A stretch of 64,000 bases of DNA from Thalassotalea euphylliae (GTDB taxonomy: Bacteria > Pseudomonadota > Gammaproteobacteria > Enterobacterales > Alteromonadaceae), in NCBI RefSeq assembly GCF_003390375.1, contig NZ_QUOT01000001.1, forward strand, positions 3,658,001-3,722,000, in the 5' to 3' direction. Under the pieces are notes generated by a model. That model did not search any database. It was not told the DNA's origin and worked only from the letters and a program-made list of their open reading frames with translations. The number at the start of each line of letters is the position of its first letter. Positions within the stretch are counted from its first letter, which is position 1. Positions 9,173 to 17,860 of this stretch are shown here, in pieces. The position numbers and the translations under genes were made by a program.

Positions 9173-10924
9173 TTATTTCATATTGTTAAATTCAATATGA
9201 AAAGCTAGCCCTTGGCTAGGCTCACTTTCGGCACGAATCACCCCATTTAATGTGTCAGTGACTAGGCTATGGACAATATGAGTGCCAAGACCTGTACCGC
9301 CTTCACTTGATTTAGTGGTGTAAAACGGTTCAAACAAATAGGGCAGGGCTTCTGGTTTTACGCCATGGCCATTGTCACGGTAATCAATATAAATGCGCTC
9401 TTGCTGGTAGCTAATATCTATTTGAATTTCGCCGCGGTTTAAGCCGTCAAAGCCGTGAATGATTGAGTTGATAATTAAATTTGTAAATATTTGCGAAATT
9501 GCACCGGCATGAACATGAACATCGATATTTCCAGGGCAGTTTACTTTCACGCGATGCGTCGTTTTCTTGAGCTTAGGGTGTAGCGATTGAATGACTTCAT
9601 CAACATACTGAGCCATATTAATTGGGCGAATTTTATCGCTGGTTTGGTCAACGGCGACTTGTTTATAGCTGGCAATTAAATCAGAGGCACGGCTCAGGTT
9701 ATTGAGCAATAAATTGATACTTTGCTCGGCATTTAATAAAAAGTCGTCCATGCTGCGTTTGGTGATCACTTGTTCATCGACATCACGCTTTAATTTATTG
9801 AGCAGATCTGACAAATAACTAGTCGAAGTGATACTCACCCCGATAGGCGTATTTATTTCGTGTGAAACTTCTGCCGACAAATTACCAAGTACTGCCATTT
9901 TTTCCGCGTCAAGTAATCGCGCCTGCGCTTTATTTAGTTCAATAATGGAGTCTTTTAGGTCGCGGTTGGTTTGCGTTAAGGTTAGCTCTGTTTTTTTACG
10001 GCGTTGGTTTTCTTCTGTTAGTTGCTCTTGTTGTTTTAGTAACTCTCTTTGCTGCATCTCCATGCGCAGCATACTGGTACTCAAAGATGAGGTTTTTTTC
10101 GCAACTTCTTGTTCCAACAGCAGGTTCTGTTCATCTAACTGTTGGTTGGCGTTCAGCAAGTCGGTCTGTGCTAGCGCAAGCTTTTCTTTAAACTGCACCA
10201 ATTCGTCAATCAGGTTGTTGTATGCATCTTCCAGTATATTTAACTCGTTCCTTTCAAAGTTCGCGGAATGAAATTTTGATGCTTCAGGGTCGTCAAGGTC
10301 TAGCCGGTTAAGCTGCTCAGTTAAGCCGCTAAGTGGCACAGTGAGGAGCTTGTTAAAGGCAAGGCTAAATAGGATCACTAACGCTGCGGTTTTTACCATG
10401 GCGTTGCCGATTAAAAAGTAAATACCTACTTCGATGCGATTAAAAATAACCTCGTTGCTGGATAATAAGGTTACAGAACCAACCGTAGTGGTGCGGCCAG
10501 AAAACTCGAAAACTAGCGGAAACGTATGGCCGAATGAGCGACCCGCGAGCGTTCCCATATCTAGATGACGCTCAGCGTTAATATCGATCAGGGCATTGTC
10601 AAAGTCTTGCCCGTTAAGCGCTTGTGTTTCACCTAGTTCGGTGATTATTTGGTTATTTTCGTCGGTTACCTTAATCCCTTTGATCATGGGAATAGCGACT
10701 AAGCCTTCTGCAATATCAATAGCTTGCTGTGTATTTAACTCCCATACCGCACGCGTTAAACTACCGCTGAATGTTTTTTCAAGCGTTAATAATTCGCTGT
10801 TAATGTGGCTTTTGGCGTTGTAATACTCCGCCGCAATCTGAACACAAGTAACGATAAGTGTGAGAACAAAGTATAACGACAGCACACGCGCCAATAGCTT
10901 ACGTGATATACTGGTAACCTTCAT
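9173..10924 (-). CDS. Membrane sensor histidine kinase (orphan)
   Basis: 583 residues, RBS AAAGG before the ATG. Transmembrane helix about 10-31, periplasmic domain to about 168, second helix about 170-193, HAMP-like region, then a long coiled coil about 240-345. The HisKA motif has phospho-acceptor His355 (AEVSHEINTPIG), and the ATPase domain shows TNLIINSIIHGF, DNGHGVKPE and GGTGLGTHIVHSL. There is no receiver domain and no adjacent response regulator, so the partner is elsewhere. The C-terminal kinase resembles multi-sensor kinases that follow a GNLSAEVSHEINTP pattern. Ligand unknown. Confidence 0.9.
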   Translation of the reverse strand: MKVTSISRKLLARVLSLYFVLTLIVTCVQIAAEYYNAKSHINSELLTLEKTFSGSLTRAVWELNTQQAIDIAEGLVAIPMIKGIKVTDENNQIITELGETQALNGQDFDNALIDINAERHLDMGTLAGRSFGHTFPLVFEFSGRTTTVGSVTLLSSNEVIFNRIEVGIYFLIGNAMVKTAALVILFSLAFNKLLTVPLSGLTEQLNRLDLDDPEASKFHSANFERNELNILEDAYNNLIDELVQFKEKLALAQTDLLNANQQLDEQNLLLEQEVAKKTSSLSTSMLRMEMQQRELLKQQEQLTEENQRRKKTELTLTQTNRDLKDSIIELNKAQARLLDAEKMAVLGNLSAEVSHEINTPIGVSITSTSYLSDLLNKLKRDVDEQVITKRSMDDFLLNAEQSINLLLNNLSRASDLIASYKQVAVDQTSDKIRPINMAQYVDEVIQSLHPKLKKTTHRVKVNCPGNIDVHVHAGAISQIFTNLIINSIIHGFDGLNRGEIQIDISYQQERIYIDYRDNGHGVKPEALPYLFEPFYTTKSSEGGTGLGTHIVHSLVTDTLNGVIRAESEPSQGLAFHIEFNNMK

Positions 10925-11142
10925 TGAGTGCCTTTCGGGTTCTTATTCTTAGTATTTGATTCTAGCCACTTTACGTTAAGTTAACAGCCTTTTTTCACTT
11001 GTTCGGTTTCTGAATACATGTCTTCATCAATTTCAGAGATTGCGTGCAATAAAGGTAATTGTTCATTACAATCAGCGACTTGTAACAATATTGCAACGTA
11101 AAAGACTTTAAAGAGTCATAAAAGTTTCAAAAAAAGTACACA

Positions 11143-11173
11143 CTGTAATAAAAGTGTCACATAGGGTTGTCAC
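11143..11173 (+). promoter_or_regulatory. Pho box upstream of the porin gene
   Basis: CTGTAATAAAAGTGTCAC (11143-11160) agrees with the E. coli PhoB consensus at 16 of 18 positions by eye. A further half-site TTGTCAC starts at 11167, but 13 rather than 11 bases from the previous one. A weaker site may lie at 11113-11130. The porin is therefore a probable phosphate-starvation gene. Confidence 0.7.
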
Positions 11174-11219
11174 AATGCGCGGCAATTGAAAACCGCCTAT
11201 TGATTTAAAGGTAATGAGC

Positions 11220-12143
11220 ATGAAATTTACAAAGCAAGCTATCGCTTTAGCGATTCTTTCTGCTTCTTCATTCGCAGCTTCTGCGGCTACTGTTGATGTA
11301 TACGGTAAAGCTATTCTAACAGTCCAAAACTCTGACGAAGGCGAAGGTTCTTTCACTGAAGTTAAAAGCCATAACTCTCGCATTGGTTTAAAAGGTAGCC
11401 ACGAGTTACGTCATGGTTTAGAAGTTGTTTACAAGGCTGAGTTCAAAGTTGATATGGACGGTGATAGCGATGACAACATTAGTTCTCGTAATCAATACGT
11501 TGGCCTTAAAGGTGGTTTTGGTGAAGTATTGTTAGGTAAAAACGATACAGCATTGAAAAAAGCTCAAGGTAAAGTAGATTTATTCAGCGACCTTGATGGT
11601 GATATTAAGCAAATTTGGAAAGGTGAAAACCGTCTTGCTGATACCATCACTTACAAGTCGCCAAAATTTGCCAACTTCAAATTAGCACTAACATACATTG
11701 CTGAAGACAGCCTTGATGCTGAAGACGGTATTTCTGCTTCATTAGCATACGGTGATGCTGGCCTTAAGAAGTCAAAATTCTACGCAGCAGTTGCTGTTGA
11801 TTCAGAAGTTAATGGTTACGACGTAGCGCGTATTGTTGCTTCAACTAAAGTGGCTGGTGTTACTTTAGGTGCTATTGCTCAAACTCAAGAGAAAGTTGAT
11901 AGCGACGTTGAAACAGATGGCTTCATGGTTTCTGCTAAATATAGCGTTATGAAGAACTTAGACCTTAAAGCACAAGTTCAAACTGCTGACACTGATGGCG
12001 GTGACGACAAGTCTGGTTTCACAGTTGGTGCTGACTACAAGTTAGCGAAAAGCACAAAAGTATTTGGTTACTTCACATCATTTGATATGGATAGCCAAGC
12101 TGACGAAGATTACTTAGCAGTTGGTGTAGAATACAAATTCTAA
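11220..12143 (+). CDS. Gram-negative general porin, probably phosphate-regulated
   Basis: 307 residues from the second of two in-frame ATGs (11214 and 11220); the later one is 8 bases after AAAGG. Signal peptide of about 22 residues ends ASAA, and the mature protein begins TVDVYGKAIL, the typical start of 16-strand porins. The sequence also shows KSHNSRIGLKGSHEL, NQYVGLKGGFGEVLLGKNDT and a final ...LAVGVEYKF. Forms a trimeric diffusion channel in the outer membrane. A Pho box lies just upstream and phoB just downstream, so by analogy with PhoE/OprP it may ease phosphate entry; ion selectivity is inference. Confidence 0.9.
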   Translation: MKFTKQAIALAILSASSFAASAATVDVYGKAILTVQNSDEGEGSFTEVKSHNSRIGLKGSHELRHGLEVVYKAEFKVDMDGDSDDNISSRNQYVGLKGGFGEVLLGKNDTALKKAQGKVDLFSDLDGDIKQIWKGENRLADTITYKSPKFANFKLALTYIAEDSLDAEDGISASLAYGDAGLKKSKFYAAVAVDSEVNGYDVARIVASTKVAGVTLGAIAQTQEKVDSDVETDGFMVSAKYSVMKNLDLKAQVQTADTDGGDDKSGFTVGADYKLAKSTKVFGYFTSFDMDSQADEDYLAVGVEYKF

Positions 12144-12167
12144 TCCAGATTGTTAGTTTGAAATAAG

Positions 12168-12192
12168 AAAAGCCGCCCTGTGCGGCTTTTTT
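12168..12192 (+). terminator. Intrinsic terminator of the porin gene
   Basis: AAAAGCCGC CCTGT GCGGCTTTTTT lies 25 bases after the porin stop. Confidence 0.9.
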
Positions 12193-12316
12193 ATTGCAAT
12201 TTTTATTGAGTAAGTCATTTAGTAAATCATTTAATAAATTGCTTAATCAGTCATATGTATTAGCTAACGGCCTTGTGAATTTTGATACTACGCGACGAAT
12301 GCAGTTATTGCTTGTA

Positions 12317-12345
12317 GTGTAATAAAAGTGTAATCAAAGTTTATC
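12317..12345 (+). promoter_or_regulatory. Tandem Pho boxes upstream of phoB
   Basis: Three heptamers at exact 11-base steps: GTGTAAT (12317), GTGTAAT (12328) and GTTTATC (12339), separated by 4-base A-rich linkers as in PhoB operators. A further CTGTAAT-like half lies at 12383. This supports autoregulation of phoBR. The rest of the 387-base gap between porin and phoB holds the porin terminator and nothing else recognised. Confidence 0.7.
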
Positions 12346-12530
12346 ACAATGGACTTATTAACTAGAGCTAGTCACAGTATTTCTGTAATAATAGTGGGAA
12401 TGTAGAGTCGAGTTAATTATTGCTTTAATGACTGAATCAATAATTACCATCGTTCAATTCCTATTATTGATAACCCATTCAGTGATGTGGCGAGCTAATT
12501 ATTGATTAAGTTATTTCAGGTACATTTTGA

Positions 12531-13226
12531 ATGAACAGACAAATCTTAGTGGTTGAGGATGAAGCCCCTATCAGGGAAATGATAACTTTTGTATTAGAGC
12601 AAAATGGCTTTAATGCAGTAGAAGCGCAAGATATTGATCAAGCGATGGCTAAGGTAGTTGAACCGTATCCAGATTTGATTCTACTTGACTGGATGTTACC
12701 TGGTGGCACTGGTGTAAAGTTAGCTAAAACCTTGAAGCAAAACGAGTACACACGCAACATTCCGATTATCATGCTAACGGCGCGCGCCGATGAAGAAGAC
12801 AAAGTAAAAGGCTTTGACGCTGGCGTTGATGATTACGTTACCAAGCCGTTTTCACCTAAAGAGCTAATCGCTCGCATCAAAGCGGTTATTCGTCGCGTTT
12901 CACCAACGGCGTTGGAAGAGGCGATTGAATTTCATGGCATGAAGTTAGATCCGGTGGCACATCGGGTCACTATCAATAATAGTGATCTTGATCTAGGTCC
13001 AACCGAGTTTCGCTTGCTACACTTCTTTATGACTCATACAGAGCGCGTATATTCGCGTGAGCAATTGCTTGATAATGTTTGGGGAACAAATGTTTACGTG
13101 GAAGACCGAACCGTTGATGTTCATATTCGTCGCCTACGCAAAGCAATTTCTGGCCATGGTCATGAAGACTTTATTCAAACTGTGCGTGGAGCCGGCTATC
13201 GGTTTTCCGGAAAGATACTAAACTAG
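12531..13226 (+). CDS. phoB: Phosphate regulon response regulator PhoB
   Basis: 231 residues, near the 229 of E. coli. The receiver domain has acidic residues at 10-11 (VVEDEAP), phospho-acceptor Asp53 (LLDWMLPGG) and the KPF lysine. The C-terminal OmpR-type winged helix (about 130-228) shows LGPTEFRLLHFFM, YSREQLLDNVWG and DRTVDVHIRRLRKAI. Binds Pho boxes when phosphorylated by PhoR under phosphate limitation. It is 4 bases before phoR and has Pho-box repeats of its own upstream. Confidence 0.97.
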   Translation: MNRQILVVEDEAPIREMITFVLEQNGFNAVEAQDIDQAMAKVVEPYPDLILLDWMLPGGTGVKLAKTLKQNEYTRNIPIIMLTARADEEDKVKGFDAGVDDYVTKPFSPKELIARIKAVIRRVSPTALEEAIEFHGMKLDPVAHRVTINNSDLDLGPTEFRLLHFFMTHTERVYSREQLLDNVWGTNVYVEDRTVDVHIRRLRKAISGHGHEDFIQTVRGAGYRFSGKILN

Positions 13227-13230
13227 TTGT

Positions 13231-14532
13231 ATGCCCTTTAGAATTTCTACACGACAAGTTGTTGTTAAACTTGTCTTTATTTTCTCTATCAGTGCTCTAT
13301 TAGGTTTTCTAATAGGGCACGTTTTCTTTGTAATGCTGTTAGTCGCGTTAGCGATAATAGCGTATCAATATAAATACATTTTTACTTTGTCGACATGGCT
13401 TTGGCGCACCAAGTCAATATCACCACCTGAGGCAGATGGCCTTTGGGGGAGAATTTTTGATGGCTTAGATCGATTAGTGCGCAAGCATCGAAAGAAACAA
13501 AAGCGCTTGAATGAGCGCATTCGCCGCTTTCGAGATGGCGCTGAAGCAATTCCTGATGGTGGTGTTGTGCTGGGTAGCGACTTAACCATTCAATGGAGCA
13601 ACAAGCGTGCAGCGAAGTTTTTAGGTGTTCGCTGGCCAGGCGATCAGGGCCAACGCATTGACAACTTGCTACGTGCGCCAGAGTTTGCCCACTACTTAGA
13701 CAAAGGCGACTTTGAAAACCCTTGTTTGTTGGCTTCGCCAGTCAATACGGATATTCAATTAGAATTGCGCTTTATGGATTACGGCAAAGGCGATTTATTG
13801 TTGCTTGCGCGTGATGTGAGTAAAGTGCATCGCGTTGAAGAGATGCGCCGTGACTTTGTCGCTAATGTCTCGCACGAGCTAAAAACACCGCTGACGGTAA
13901 TGCGTGGTTATGTTGAAATGATCCAAGCTGATGGCAGCAGCTTAGCACCGCATTGGCAGCAAGCGATTGATGTTATTGAGGGGCAAGTCTCTCGTATGGA
14001 TCGCTTGGTTGAACAGCTTTTGGTGTTATCAAGAGTTGAAGTCAATACTGATGATGAAATTAAGCAGGTTTTAAACGTTCCTGAAATATTGCAACAATTG
14101 CTTAAAGACGCGCATTGGCTTAACCAAGAGAAGAAACATGCTATCAGCGCTGAAATCGCCGATGGCTTAGGCATTCTCGGTATTGATACAGAAATTAAAA
14201 GTGCCTTTGCCAACCTGTTGTCAAACGCCATTGCCTATACGCAGGAAGGTGGTGAAATCTTGGTATCGTGGCAGCGCTATGGCAGCAAAGCGAAATTTAC
14301 GGTAAAAGACAATGGTCCGGGTATTCGCCCTGAAGATGTCAACCGGCTGACTGAGCGTTTTTATCGGGTTGATAAGTCACGTTCGCGTAATACTGGCGGT
14401 TCAGGTTTAGGCTTAGCAATTGTCAAACACGTGCTGCACCATCACAATGCTGAGCTAGTGATTAGCAGTCGCTGGCAGCAAGGCAGTGAGTTTTCGATTG
14501 TTTTTGAAGAAAACTCTGTGACTTCAGTGTAA
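13231..14532 (+). CDS. phoR: Phosphate regulon sensor kinase PhoR
   Basis: 433 residues against 431 in E. coli. Two closely spaced N-terminal helices (about 8-50), a charged linker, a PAS domain (about 97-190, IPDGGVVLGSDLTIQWSN), HisKA with His215 (NVSHELKTPLTVMRGY) and an ATPase domain with NLLSNAIAYT, DNGPGI and GGSGLGLAIV. There is no sizeable periplasmic domain, as usual for PhoR, which senses phosphate indirectly through the Pst transporter and PhoU. Cotranscribed with phoB (4-base gap). Confidence 0.97.
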   Translation: MPFRISTRQVVVKLVFIFSISALLGFLIGHVFFVMLLVALAIIAYQYKYIFTLSTWLWRTKSISPPEADGLWGRIFDGLDRLVRKHRKKQKRLNERIRRFRDGAEAIPDGGVVLGSDLTIQWSNKRAAKFLGVRWPGDQGQRIDNLLRAPEFAHYLDKGDFENPCLLASPVNTDIQLELRFMDYGKGDLLLLARDVSKVHRVEEMRRDFVANVSHELKTPLTVMRGYVEMIQADGSSLAPHWQQAIDVIEGQVSRMDRLVEQLLVLSRVEVNTDDEIKQVLNVPEILQQLLKDAHWLNQEKKHAISAEIADGLGILGIDTEIKSAFANLLSNAIAYTQEGGEILVSWQRYGSKAKFTVKDNGPGIRPEDVNRLTERFYRVDKSRSRNTGGSGLGLAIVKHVLHHHNAELVISSRWQQGSEFSIVFEENSVTSV

Positions 14533-14546
14533 AAACTTCCTTTACT

Positions 14547-14583
14547 GAGGTTGCATAATCACCTTTTCGCCGGTGACAACCTC
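14547..14583 (+). other. Nested hairpin downstream of phoR
   Basis: Outer arms GAGGTTG (14547-14553) and CAACCTC (14577-14583) enclose inner arms TCACC (14559-14563) and GGTGA (14572-14576), with a CATAA bulge on one side only. It is immediately followed by a conventional terminator. Confidence 0.5.
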
Positions 14584-14587
14584 ATCT

Positions 14588-14613
14588 AAAAGGCGCGCTC
14601 AAAGCGCCTTTTT
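14588..14613 (+). terminator. Intrinsic terminator of phoBR
   Basis: AAAGGCGC GCTCAAA GCGCCTTTTT, about 55 bases after the phoR stop. Confidence 0.88.
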
Positions 14614-14649
14614 CTCCATCCTTTTGAGCAATTTATTTTAGTTTGTTGG

Positions 14650-14705
14650 CTGTAATATAAGTGTCACAAAGTGGAAATATAATTGTCATAATTGATTTAT
14701 ATAGT
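14650..14705 (+). promoter_or_regulatory. Tandem Pho boxes and -10 of pstS
   Basis: Box 1 CTGTAATATAAGTGTCAC (14650-14667) and a weaker box 2 (14672-14689, ending ATTGTCAT) start 22 bases apart, the spacing of adjacent PhoB dimers. A TATAGT -10 candidate at 14700-14705 lies about one turn downstream with no good -35, as at PhoB-dependent promoters. Confidence 0.85.
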
Positions 14706-14795
14706 GTTCACAAATCTTACATATGACCAAGTTATGCATTTACGTGAAAGTGCAAATTTGGTGCTAATTATTACAAACGCTCATTGGAGAATATT

Positions 14796-15761
14796 ATGAG
14801 TTTCAAACGTGCATTAAGCGCAATTGGTTTAGCAAGCTTAGTTAACTTTTCAGCCCTTGCTATCGACAAAGACTTACCTGAATACAACAAGGTTAGTGGT
14901 ATCTCTGGTAACTTATCATCTGTTGGTTCAGATACTTTAGCTAACATGATGACGTTCTGGGCAGAAGAATTTAAGCGTACTTACCCAAATGTTAATGTAC
15001 AAATTCAAGCGGCGGGTTCTTCTACTGCGCCACCTGCATTAACAGAAGCTACTTCAAACTTAGGCCCAATGAGCCGTAAGATGAAATCTCGTGAGATTGA
15101 ATCGTTCGAGAAGCGTTACGGCTACAAGCCAACAGCGGTTCGCGTTGCAATTGATGCATTAGCTGTATTTGTTCACAAAGATAACCCAATCGAAGGTTTA
15201 CGTATCGACCAAGTTGATGCAATTTTCTCTAGCAACCGCAAGTGCGGTGCTGCAGAAGATGCGGATCGTTGGGGTGATTTAGGCCTAAGCGGCGAGTGGA
15301 CTGGTAAAGACATTCAATTATATGGCCGTAACTCTGTATCTGGTACATACGGTTACTTCAAGAAGAAAGCACTTTGTAAAGGCGACTTCAAAAATACGGT
15401 AAACGAGCAACCAGGTTCTGCATCTGTTGTACAATCAGTATCTGCATCACTTAACGGTATCGGTTACTCAGGTATTGGTTACAAAACTTCAGGTGTTCGC
15501 GCATTACCACTAGCTAAGAAAGGCGACAACTTTGTTGAAGCTTCAATGAACAACGCTGTTTCTGGTAAGTACCCACTTTCTCGTTACTTATACGTTTACG
15601 TGAACAAGCACCCGAACAAGCCATTAGACCCAATGACAACTGAGTTCTTAAAAATGGTATTGTCTAAGTCTGGTCAAAAGATTGTAGAAAAAGATGGTTA
15701 CATTCCATTGCCAGCTAAAGTGGTAGCAAAAGAATTCAAAAAGTTAGGTATTACGCTTTAA
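14796..15761 (+). CDS. pstS: Phosphate ABC transporter substrate-binding protein PstS
   Basis: 321 residues from the ATG at 14796, preceded by GGAGA; an upstream TTG adds four residues without an RBS. Signal peptide about 1-22 (LVNFSALA). Phosphate-pocket motifs are visible: SVGSDTLANMM, AAGSSTAPPAL, GPMSRKMK and GRNSVSGTYGYF. Periplasmic high-affinity phosphate receptor feeding PstCA. It has its own Pho-box promoter and terminator and sits 11 kb away from pstCAB, so it is transcribed independently and probably at a much higher level. This form belongs to the PstS-like group common in marine gammaproteobacteria. Confidence 0.93.
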   Translation: MSFKRALSAIGLASLVNFSALAIDKDLPEYNKVSGISGNLSSVGSDTLANMMTFWAEEFKRTYPNVNVQIQAAGSSTAPPALTEATSNLGPMSRKMKSREIESFEKRYGYKPTAVRVAIDALAVFVHKDNPIEGLRIDQVDAIFSSNRKCGAAEDADRWGDLGLSGEWTGKDIQLYGRNSVSGTYGYFKKKALCKGDFKNTVNEQPGSASVVQSVSASLNGIGYSGIGYKTSGVRALPLAKKGDNFVEASMNNAVSGKYPLSRYLYVYVNKHPNKPLDPMTTEFLKMVLSKSGQKIVEKDGYIPLPAKVVAKEFKKLGITL

Positions 15762-15804
15762 TCTAACTTAGCTGATTCGCTAGTTACTTAGCGGATAAGT
15801 TTCG

Positions 15805-15830
15805 AAAGGCCAGCATTGCTGGCCTTTTTT
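15805..15830 (+). terminator. Intrinsic terminator of pstS
   Basis: AAAGGCCAGCATTGCTGGCC followed by TTTTTT: an 8- to 9-base-pair GC-rich stem with a T-run, 43 bases after the stop. Confidence 0.92.
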
Positions 15831-15905
15831 GTGCGTATTACTTTTGTGCCTATTACTTTTGTGCGTATTACTTTTGTGCCTATTACTTTTGTGCCTATTA
15901 CTTTA
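15831..15905 (+). repeat. Five tandem copies of a 15-bp unit
   Basis: Units GTGCGTATTACTTTT and GTGCCTATTACTTTT occur in the order G, C, G, C, C (variable fifth base); the last unit ends in A instead of T. The array begins exactly after the T-run of the pstS terminator. It contains no coding sequence. Confidence 0.95.
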
Positions 15906-15997
15906 TACACATAGCACCTTTGCGAGTGAGTTTTTCGGCCATTAGCGCAAAGCTGGTAACATAACCGGTAACTATCAGAACTAGACTAGAGCAAGTA

Positions 15998-16879
15998 ATG
16001 GAAAGCTTTGAAGGTGTTATTGAATTTGTTACTGTCGCTGAAAAGCAAGGCTTTACGGCGGCGGCAAAGCATTTAGCGTGCAGTACCAGCCATGTTAGCC
16101 GTCAGGTCAATCGTTTAGAAGCAAGGCTAGGCTGTGCCTTATTAGCGCGTAACACCCGCATGGTAAGTTTAACACGGGCAGGTGAGGCCTATTACCAGCA
16201 ATGCAAAGACTTAGTGCTCGGCTTGCAACAAGCCAATGAAGCAGTAAGTAGCCAGCAAGTAGAACTGAGTGGCACATTACGTGTTAGTGTTGCGGGTACC
16301 TTTGCCGAAATGTATGTAGTGCCGGCATTATTAGCTTTTATCAAGAAACACCCTGCGCTTAGTTTAGAGATCGACTTTAACAGTCGTATGGTGAACTTTG
16401 TCGAAGACGGTTTTGATTTCGCGATACGTTATGGCCAGTTGAAGGATTCTGGGTTAATTGCTCGGAAGTTGGTTAATCGCTCCATGATGGCAGCAGCGAA
16501 TCCAGAATATCTAGCGCAGTTTGGTGAACCGCAATCGATAGATGAGCTAAAAGCACACCAATGCATCATCAGTAACAATGACCATTGGCGGTTTATGCAA
16601 GATGGGCAAGAAGTTGTGACCAAAGTGACTGGGCGATTTGTTTGTAATAACGCCAACGCAGTGATGAGTGCTTGCCAAGCCGGGCATGGCATTGCCTATT
16701 TACCCAAAAGTAACTTTACTCAATTACTCGCTGAAAAAGCCGTTGTTCCGATACTAGAACCTTTCTGGAATACCGATATTAGTAGCTCAATTGTTTATCA
16801 AGATCGTCGCTATTTACCGAGTAGGGCACGCGCCGCTATCGACCATTTAGTTGCGTATTTTGAAAACTGGCAAGAATAG
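15998..16879 (+). CDS. LysR family transcriptional regulator
   Basis: 293 residues. The N-terminal winged helix-turn-helix (about 5-62) has FVTVAEKQGFTAAAKHLACSTSHVSRQVNRLEARLG split over the recognition helices, followed by the coiled linker and a periplasmic-binding-like effector domain (about 90-290). It resembles the CrgA/AaeR-like group of LysR proteins. The next gene is convergent, and upstream is the pstS terminator, so there is no divergent target from which to infer its regulon. Confidence 0.92.
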   Translation: MESFEGVIEFVTVAEKQGFTAAAKHLACSTSHVSRQVNRLEARLGCALLARNTRMVSLTRAGEAYYQQCKDLVLGLQQANEAVSSQQVELSGTLRVSVAGTFAEMYVVPALLAFIKKHPALSLEIDFNSRMVNFVEDGFDFAIRYGQLKDSGLIARKLVNRSMMAAANPEYLAQFGEPQSIDELKAHQCIISNNDHWRFMQDGQEVVTKVTGRFVCNNANAVMSACQAGHGIAYLPKSNFTQLLAEKAVVPILEPFWNTDISSSIVYQDRRYLPSRARAAIDHLVAYFENWQE

Positions 16880-16967
16880 ATCGGTTAGGGTTGAGGTTGG
16901 TAAAGGGAGAAATTGCTAAAGAGATAGATTAGTAAATAAGGGATCATGAGTGCTTGAGTGGTATTAC

Positions 16968-16990
16968 AGGCGACAACTGATATGTCGCCT
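16968..16990. other. Hairpin between convergent genes
   Basis: AGGCGACA (16968-16975) and TGTCGCCT (16983-16990) form an 8-bp stem with a 7-base loop. No T-run follows on either strand. It could be a weak terminator for the LysR gene or for the convergent DJ-1 family gene. Confidence 0.4.
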
Positions 16991-17057
16991 CTAGAAAGTC
17001 ACTGAGATTGAGCCAGCTAATCGACTATCACTTTTAAGCGACTAGCTTTTTAAGTGA

Positions 17058-17732
17058 CTAGCCTTTTAAATTATTAACTAGCGCATTACCGACTGCGTGA
17101 GCACTTGCTGGGTTTTGGCCCGTGATCACTCGCTTGTCTTCAACAATGAATTCACCCCATGGCTGAACTTTACGGTATTGTGCAGCATTGCGCGCTAACG
17201 ACTCTTCTAACAAAAACGGAATATCATCAATTGTGTTGTAATCAATTTCTTCTTCGCGAGTGAAGCCAGTTACTGCTACTGTTGATAACAGCTTGTCACC
17301 TGATGAAAGTTCTATCGGCAGTAAACATGCTGGGCCATGACATACTGCAGCAATAATACCGCCTTGTTCATAATGCTTAGCTGCTAGTGCACCAAACTCA
17401 TGATTTTCTGCTAGATCAGATAGTAAGCCAAAACCACCAGGGTAGAAAACAGCATCAAATTCGTCGATATTGACCTCTGAAACAGGTGTTGTATCAGCTA
17501 ATTGCGCTTGAAAAGCGGGGTGTGAAAGTACTTTTGTATTAATGCTATCTTCTTCGATATCAGTACCATAAACTGGAACTGCGCCACCTTTGATAGAGGC
17601 CAGTTGATAAGCAATGCCTGCGGCGTCTAACACATCAACAACATGAGTCAATTCTGGCGCGTAGGTGCCGTTTACTTGATCGGTTTCGCCAAGTGTCGTG
17701 TGGTTTGTTAATGGAATAAGAACTTTTTTCAT
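17058..17732 (-). CDS. DJ-1/PfpI family protein (class I glutamine amidotransferase-like)
   Basis: 224 residues. The nucleophile elbow is AAVCHGPACLLP with Cys131 followed by His132, and FYPGGFG is the other conserved loop. Length and the pattern fit the Hsp31/PfpI-like subgroup (glyoxalase III, chaperone or deglycase-type activities reported for relatives). It is cytoplasmic, without a signal peptide. The start ATG is supported by the conserved KKVLIPLTNH strand. Convergent with a LysR gene and downstream of the ppk-ppx unit on the same strand, from which a hairpin separates it. The substrate is not known. Confidence 0.88.
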   Translation of the reverse strand: MKKVLIPLTNHTTLGETDQVNGTYAPELTHVVDVLDAAGIAYQLASIKGGAVPVYGTDIEEDSINTKVLSHPAFQAQLADTTPVSEVNIDEFDAVFYPGGFGLLSDLAENHEFGALAAKHYEQGGIIAAVCHGPACLLPIELSSGDKLLSTVAVTGFTREEEIDYNTIDDIPFLLEESLARNAAQYRKVQPWGEFIVEDKRVITGQNPASAHAVGNALVNNLKG

Positions 17733-17816
17733 TTTTGCCTCAGTAATAACATCAATCTAATAATGGTAACTATCATAAAGTGTTTTTGTATGGCTGATAA
17801 TGGCACTAACAGACAA

Positions 17817-17844
17817 ATAACTATTGCTATACAGCAATAGTTAT
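17817..17844 (-). terminator. Probable terminator of ppk1-ppx
   Basis: Perfect 12-bp palindromic arms ATAACTATTGCT and AGCAATAGTTAT around a 4-base loop, 17 bases after the ppx stop on the minus strand. The following T-tract on that strand is short (TTATTTG), so termination strength is uncertain. Confidence 0.55.
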
Positions 17845-17860
17845 ATTCCAAAGATAGGTG

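Noticed and set aside
9828..10271. 147-codon ORF antisense to the histidine kinase
   Set aside because: Ser/Cys-rich low-complexity translation, no RBS; the opposite strand is a clear kinase.
15831..15905. CRISPR array
   Set aside because: The 15-bp units are contiguous without spacers.
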